From contig RZUM01000001.1 of the NCBI GenBank assembly GCA_004193205.1, forward strand, positions 1,246,424-1,310,423: DNA of 64,000 bases, read 5' to 3'. This DNA is from Gordonia sediminis. GTDB lineage: Bacteria; Actinomycetota; Actinomycetes; Mycobacteriales; Mycobacteriaceae. This document shows positions 60,601 through 64,000 of this stretch, piece after piece. Each line of letters begins with the position of its first letter. The first letter of the stretch is position 1. The notes beneath the pieces are model-generated. The model searched no databases, was not told where the DNA came from, and saw only the letters and a program-made list of their open reading frames with translations. Made by a program: the position numbers and the translations under genes.

Positions 60601-62154
60601 ATGATGTTGGACAACAAGAACGCACTCTTCGACACCGCCGCCGCCCTGGCCGCGTTCGACCTCGACGCCGTTCACCCGGGTACCTATCACGACGCCGCAG
60701 GGTGGGGCGCGGTCGATGGCCGCACCCTGATCGACGCGGTCTGCCCGGCCGACGGCCAGACGGTCGCACGGGTCGCGGCGTCCGCCGGCGCAGATCTCGA
60801 CAAGGTCATCGCCGCGGCCGTCGAGACCCAGAAATCCTGGCGGACGGTACCTGCGCCGCGGCGCGGCGAGTTCGTCCGTCGCATCGGGCAACTCGTCGAG
60901 AACAACATCGACGATCTGGCTGCCATCGTGTGCCTGGACACCGGAAAGTCCACCATGGAGGCCAAGGGTGAACTGCGGGAGGTCATCGACATGTCGACGC
61001 TGGCCGCCGGCCAGGCACGCATGATGTACGGCTTCACCCAGCAGTCGCAGCGGGTCGATCACCGGATGTACGACCAGTGGTTGCCGCTCGGCGTGGTCGG
61101 CGTGATCAGCGCCTACAACTTCCCGGCTGCCGTCTGGGCGCAGAACGGATTTCTCTCCGCCATCGCCGGCAACACCGTCGTATGGAAACCGAGCCCCAAG
61201 GTGCCGCTGACCGCGATCGCGCTTCAGCAGCTGGTCAACCGGGCCGCCGCCGAGATGGGATGTGAGGGTGTGTTCTCCCTGGTCATCCCGGCCGACGACG
61301 CGGTGTCCGACCAGATCATCACCGACACCCGGATCGCGATGGTGTCGTTCACCGGCTCCACCCGGGTCGGCAAGCACGTCGCCGATGTGGTCGGCTCCAC
61401 CCTCGGGCGTCGCTACCAGTTGGAGTGCTCGGGAAACAACGGCTGCATCGTCGATGAGACCGCCGACCTCGAACTGGCTGCCAAGGCGCTCGCCTTCGGC
61501 GCCGTCGGCACCACCGGGCAACGGTGCACCAGCACCCGTCGGGTGATCGCCCACGAAGGCATCGTCGACGAGCTCGTGGCGCTGATGGGCAAGGCGTTCG
61601 CCCAGATCACCATCGGCGACCCCCGGGACCCTGACACCGTTGTCGGGCCGCTCATCGACGCACCGGCAGTCGACCAGTATCGATCGGTGCTCGCGACCGC
61701 CCAGCGCGACGGCGCCACGGTGGCATACGGCGGGAACGTCATCGACCGGCCGGGCCTCTACGTGGAACCCGCGATCGTCACGGGTGTGCAGCCCGACTCG
61801 GCGATCGCGCAGGAGGAGACCTTCGCGCCCATCGTGTCGGTGTTGACCTATCGGACGCTGGATGAAGCCATCTCGATTCACAACGACGTCGCCCAAGGTC
61901 TGGCGTCGGGAATCCACTCGACGAATCTGACCAACATCGAGACCTTCCTGTCCTCACGCGGCAGTGACTGCGGCATCGTCCGCGTCAACATGGGCACCAC
62001 CGGAGCCGACGTGGGATCTGCCTTCGGTGGCGAGAAGGAAACCGGCGGCGGACGGACCGCGGGCTCCGACGCCTGGAAGGGCTTCATGCGGCGCCAGAGC
62101 GTATGTGTCAACTGGGGCGGTAAATCCGCCTGGGACAACCTCATTCAACTGTAG
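60601..62154 (+). CDS. ALDH7-type aldehyde dehydrogenase
   Basis: 517 residues from the ATG at 60601. Catalytic Cys309 in TTGQRCTSTRR, Glu275 in QLECSGNN and the C-terminal GGEKETGGGRTAGSDAWK place it in the ALDH7 branch, known for alpha-aminoadipic semialdehyde/piperideine-6-carboxylate dehydrogenases, which act on amino-bearing semialdehydes. In this operon it most likely oxidises the semialdehyde made by the VOC dioxygenase to an aminomuconate- or muconate-like diacid before the RidA step. NAD is the likely cofactor. Confidence 0.9.
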   Translation: MMLDNKNALFDTAAALAAFDLDAVHPGTYHDAAGWGAVDGRTLIDAVCPADGQTVARVAASAGADLDKVIAAAVETQKSWRTVPAPRRGEFVRRIGQLVENNIDDLAAIVCLDTGKSTMEAKGELREVIDMSTLAAGQARMMYGFTQQSQRVDHRMYDQWLPLGVVGVISAYNFPAAVWAQNGFLSAIAGNTVVWKPSPKVPLTAIALQQLVNRAAAEMGCEGVFSLVIPADDAVSDQIITDTRIAMVSFTGSTRVGKHVADVVGSTLGRRYQLECSGNNGCIVDETADLELAAKALAFGAVGTTGQRCTSTRRVIAHEGIVDELVALMGKAFAQITIGDPRDPDTVVGPLIDAPAVDQYRSVLATAQRDGATVAYGGNVIDRPGLYVEPAIVTGVQPDSAIAQEETFAPIVSVLTYRTLDEAISIHNDVAQGLASGIHSTNLTNIETFLSSRGSDCGIVRVNMGTTGADVGSAFGGEKETGGGRTAGSDAWKGFMRRQSVCVNWGGKSAWDNLIQL

Positions 62155-62167
62155 AAAGGCAGAACTG

Positions 62168-62590
62168 GTGATACTCAAGCAACGAATCCGTTCCGACGCG
62201 GTCCGCGAGCCGGCGGACCGGCTCTGGTCCAACTGCCTGCGGATCGGCGACCTGGTGATGGTCTCCGGGATGACCGCGCGCGGCGATGACGGCGACACGA
62301 TCGTGGGTGCGGGCGAATACGACCAGGCCAAGGTGGTGTTCACCAAAATCCGCGACCTCGTCGAGGCCGCCGGTGGGTCGATGGACGACGTCGTCAAGAT
62401 GACCATCTTCGTGACGAACATCGCGAACAACACCGAGGTCTGGAAGGCCCGTCAGGAGTTCTTCACCGGCGACTTCCCGGCGTGCACGCTCGTCGAGGTG
62501 TCCGCACTCGCCAAGCCCGAGATCCTTCTGGAGATCGAGGCCACCGCCATCGTCGGATGCGGCGACAGCACTGCGGAGACAGTGTCATGA
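62168..62590 (+). CDS. RidA/YjgF-family protein, probable enamine deaminase
   Basis: 140 residues from a GTG (AAAGG upstream). The RidA fold is visible in VMVSGMTARGDDGDTIVGAGEYDQAKVVF, LVEAAGGSMDDVVKMTIFV and FPACTLVEVSAL. The Arg usually found before the PAR-type turn is replaced (DFPACTLVEV), so the substrate-carboxylate contact may differ from that of the copy at 27519-27908. RidA-type 2-aminomuconate deaminases follow an aldehyde dehydrogenase in aminophenol pathways, exactly the order seen here. Confidence 0.87.
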   Translation: MILKQRIRSDAVREPADRLWSNCLRIGDLVMVSGMTARGDDGDTIVGAGEYDQAKVVFTKIRDLVEAAGGSMDDVVKMTIFVTNIANNTEVWKARQEFFTGDFPACTLVEVSALAKPEILLEIEATAIVGCGDSTAETVS

Positions 62591-63138
62591 CCGATCTGAT
62601 GTGGAGCTCCGAGATCTACGAGAGCATCCAGGACGCCAAGACGGTGAGCGCCGAGCCGCAGACCGACGCTCGCGAACTACGGAATACCCTCGGTAACTTC
62701 GCAACCGGTGTGACCGTGCTGACCTACCAGTCCGGTGATTCGTTCTACGGCGTTACCGTCAACTCGTTCACCTCCGTGTCGATGGATCCGCCGCTGGTGC
62801 TGGTGTCCCTGACCCGCAAGTCGAGGGCGCTGACCTACCTCCTCGAACGGCCGTTCGCCATCAACGTCCTCGGCGATGCGCAACTGCAGACCGCACTGCA
62901 GTTCGCCGGCAAACCTCAGGACGGGTACCCGATCGAGTGGATCACCAACGACGGTGCCCCCCGGATCAGTGGATCGCTCGCACACTTCCAGTGCACACCG
63001 TGGGCCGGCTACGACGGGGGGGACCACATCCTGGTCCTCGGACGCGTCCTGAGCTTCGGCCAACAGGACGCCACCAAACCGCTGGTCTTCTACCGCGGGC
63101 GCTGGAGTGCCCTGGCCACCGACGAGGACGAGGGATAG
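62587..63138 (+). CDS. Flavin reductase (HpaC/DIM6-NTAB family)
   Basis: 183 residues. NFATGVTVLT near 38, GVTVNSFTSVSMDPPLVLVSL near 55 and INVLGDAQ are the signature of small NAD(P)H:flavin reductases that feed two-component monooxygenases. It could supply FADH2 to the HpaB protein at 56852 and to the acyl-CoA-dehydrogenase-like monooxygenase that follows. ATGA overlap with the RidA gene. It is the only such reductase visible in the window. Confidence 0.92.
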   Translation: MTDLMWSSEIYESIQDAKTVSAEPQTDARELRNTLGNFATGVTVLTYQSGDSFYGVTVNSFTSVSMDPPLVLVSLTRKSRALTYLLERPFAINVLGDAQLQTALQFAGKPQDGYPIEWITNDGAPRISGSLAHFQCTPWAGYDGGDHILVLGRVLSFGQQDATKPLVFYRGRWSALATDEDEG

Positions 63139-63146
63139 GAATCGCC

Positions 63147-64000
63147 ATGACACTCGCGACTTACGATCTGGCCACCAGCGACCGGATCGACGAACTACTC
63201 GGCCGGCTCGATGCCATTCACCCGATCCTGCAGAACGAGGCCGACGACAGTGAGCGACTCCGGCGGCCGACGCCGGCCGTGCAGGATGCGCTGCACGAGA
63301 GCGGAGTGCTGGCCCTGATGGTCCCGCGCGAGCTCGGGGGTTTCGAGGCGACGCCGCTCGAGACCATCCAGGTCATCGAGAAGCTGTCGTACTCGGATTC
63401 GTCACTGGGCTGGCTGGTCCGCGCGCTGGCCACCGAAACCGCCAACGCGGCCACCTACCTCGACGACGGTGCGGTGGACTCGCTGTTCGGCGCGGGCCGG
63501 AACACGCTCGTCGCCGGGCAGTCGACTGCCTTCACAGGCACCGCCGTCGCAGTCGACGGGGGATACAAGGTCTCCGGCAACTGGCAGTATGCGCCTGGCC
63601 TCTCGATGGCCACGCATGTCAACGTGGCGGTGACCGTCGAACCGACGGGCGAGCGCCTGGTGTGCATCGTGCCGCGCGGGCAGCTGCTCATCAGCGACAA
63701 CTGGGACATGCTCGGCCTGCGCGCGACGGCCAGTCTCGACTATGTCGCCGAGAATGTCTTCGTGGCAAAGGAATTCGCATTCGAGATCGGACGAGAGCAC
63801 GTCCGGCGCGGGGGAGTCGTGAACCGGCTCAGCCCGGCGCTGGTCGCGGGCCTGTACCAGGCGGCGTGGTCGCAGGGTATTGCGCGCCGCATGCTCGAGG
63901 AGCTACGCATCCTCACCCACCGAAAGTGCCAAGATCCGGGTTCTCCGGTGGCCAGCGATGAGTTCTTCGCGGAGTTCGCCCGACGCTACTCGCACATGCA
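63147..64000 (+). CDS. Acyl-CoA-dehydrogenase-fold flavin monooxygenase, N-terminal part (cut by window edge)
   Basis: 284 residues visible from the ATG at 63147. ALHESGVLALMVPRELGG near 50, SSLGWLVRALATE and WDMLGLRATAS near 190 match group D monooxygenases (HsaA, DszC, hydroxylases of acyl-CoA dehydrogenase fold) more than true dehydrogenases: the catalytic-Glu region lies beyond the edge, and the LGLRATAS strand is the HsaA-like form. Such enzymes need FADH2 or FMNH2 from a partner; the flavin reductase ends 8 bases upstream. Probably a second hydroxylation in the same pathway. Confidence 0.85.
   Translation, partial: MTLATYDLATSDRIDELLGRLDAIHPILQNEADDSERLRRPTPAVQDALHESGVLALMVPRELGGFEATPLETIQVIEKLSYSDSSLGWLVRALATETANAATYLDDGAVDSLFGAGRNTLVAGQSTAFTGTAVAVDGGYKVSGNWQYAPGLSMATHVNVAVTVEPTGERLVCIVPRGQLLISDNWDMLGLRATASLDYVAENVFVAKEFAFEIGREHVRRGGVVNRLSPALVAGLYQAAWSQGIARRMLEELRILTHRKCQDPGSPVASDEFFAEFARRYSHM

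Noticed and set aside
59935-61917. 660-codon open frame on the minus strand
   Set aside because: Antisense shadow of the RraA, cupin and ALDH genes; no family similarity, typical of G+C-rich codon periodicity.
1-64000. Mobile elements, CRISPR arrays, tRNA or rRNA genes
   Set aside because: Read for transposases, integrases, regularly spaced direct repeats and tRNA-like cloverleaves; none was recognised, so no feature is claimed.

Overview
The window is high-G+C DNA (roughly two thirds G+C by eye) from a mycolic-acid-type actinobacterium, most likely Gordonia, Rhodococcus or a relative. Evidence for this: a plsB / HAD-plsC / wax-ester-synthase operon in the order known from Mycobacterium tuberculosis Rv2482c-Rv2484c, four SDRs of the mycofactocin-coupled type, actinobacterial P450s with a [3Fe-4S] ferredoxin, and many ATGA/GTGA start-stop overlaps. 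I count 61 well-supported protein genes plus one doubtful small ORF. I see no tRNA, rRNA, CRISPR array, transposase or integrase. The first and last genes are cut by the window edges.

Region 1 (1-33.8 kb) is a large catabolic locus in six transcription units around a regulator. Minus-strand units: P450-CaiB-LLM-P450; ferredoxin-SDR-hydrolase-HpaB; regulator-SDR. Plus-strand units: crotonase, two CaiB subunits, Rieske oxygenase, DUF35 protein, thiolase-like aldolase, crotonase, CoA ligase and SDR; a five-gene Liv-type ABC importer; and reductase, LigB dioxygenase, RidA, LigJ-like hydratase, three RraA/LigK-like proteins and RibBA, with a DszA/NtaA-like monooxygenase behind. Five of these units are preceded by the same palindrome (consensus TGCKTGCGCARGCA), in four cases centred on the -35 element. 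The likely ligand of these sites is the product of 9094-10170, which appears to be a MarR DNA-binding domain fused to a GntR-type FCD sensor domain. The enzymes suggest import of an aromatic acid, CoA activation, retro-aldol side-chain removal, ring hydroxylation, extradiol cleavage, and hydration plus aldol cleavage through an oxalomesaconate-type intermediate.

Region 2 (33.9-49.4 kb) is lipid-oriented: the plsB-plsC-WS/DGAT operon, a divergent second WS/DGAT, a beta-oxidation trio (enoyl-CoA hydratase, 3-hydroxyacyl-CoA dehydrogenase, acyl-CoA dehydrogenase), a Baeyer-Villiger-type monooxygenase, and a TetR-linked set (SDR, TetR, acyl-CoA ligase, MaoC dehydratase).

Region 3 (49.5-64 kb) is a second catabolic locus around an AraC regulator. 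A minus-strand unit encodes an EthD-like protein, an SDR, an NTF2-like protein and a PPOX-type protein. A divergent plus-strand unit encodes an NCS1 transporter, EthD-like protein, SDR, HpaB-type monooxygenase, two-domain VOC extradiol dioxygenase, RraA, cupin, ALDH7-type dehydrogenase, RidA, flavin reductase and an acyl-CoA-dehydrogenase-fold monooxygenase. Regions 1 and 3 repeat the logic HpaB + extradiol dioxygenase + RidA + RraA with unrelated dioxygenase folds. This suggests ring-cleavage routes whose products are deaminated and then aldol-cleaved, so the substrates may be nitrogen-bearing aromatics or heteroaromatics. The actual substrates cannot be read from the sequence.
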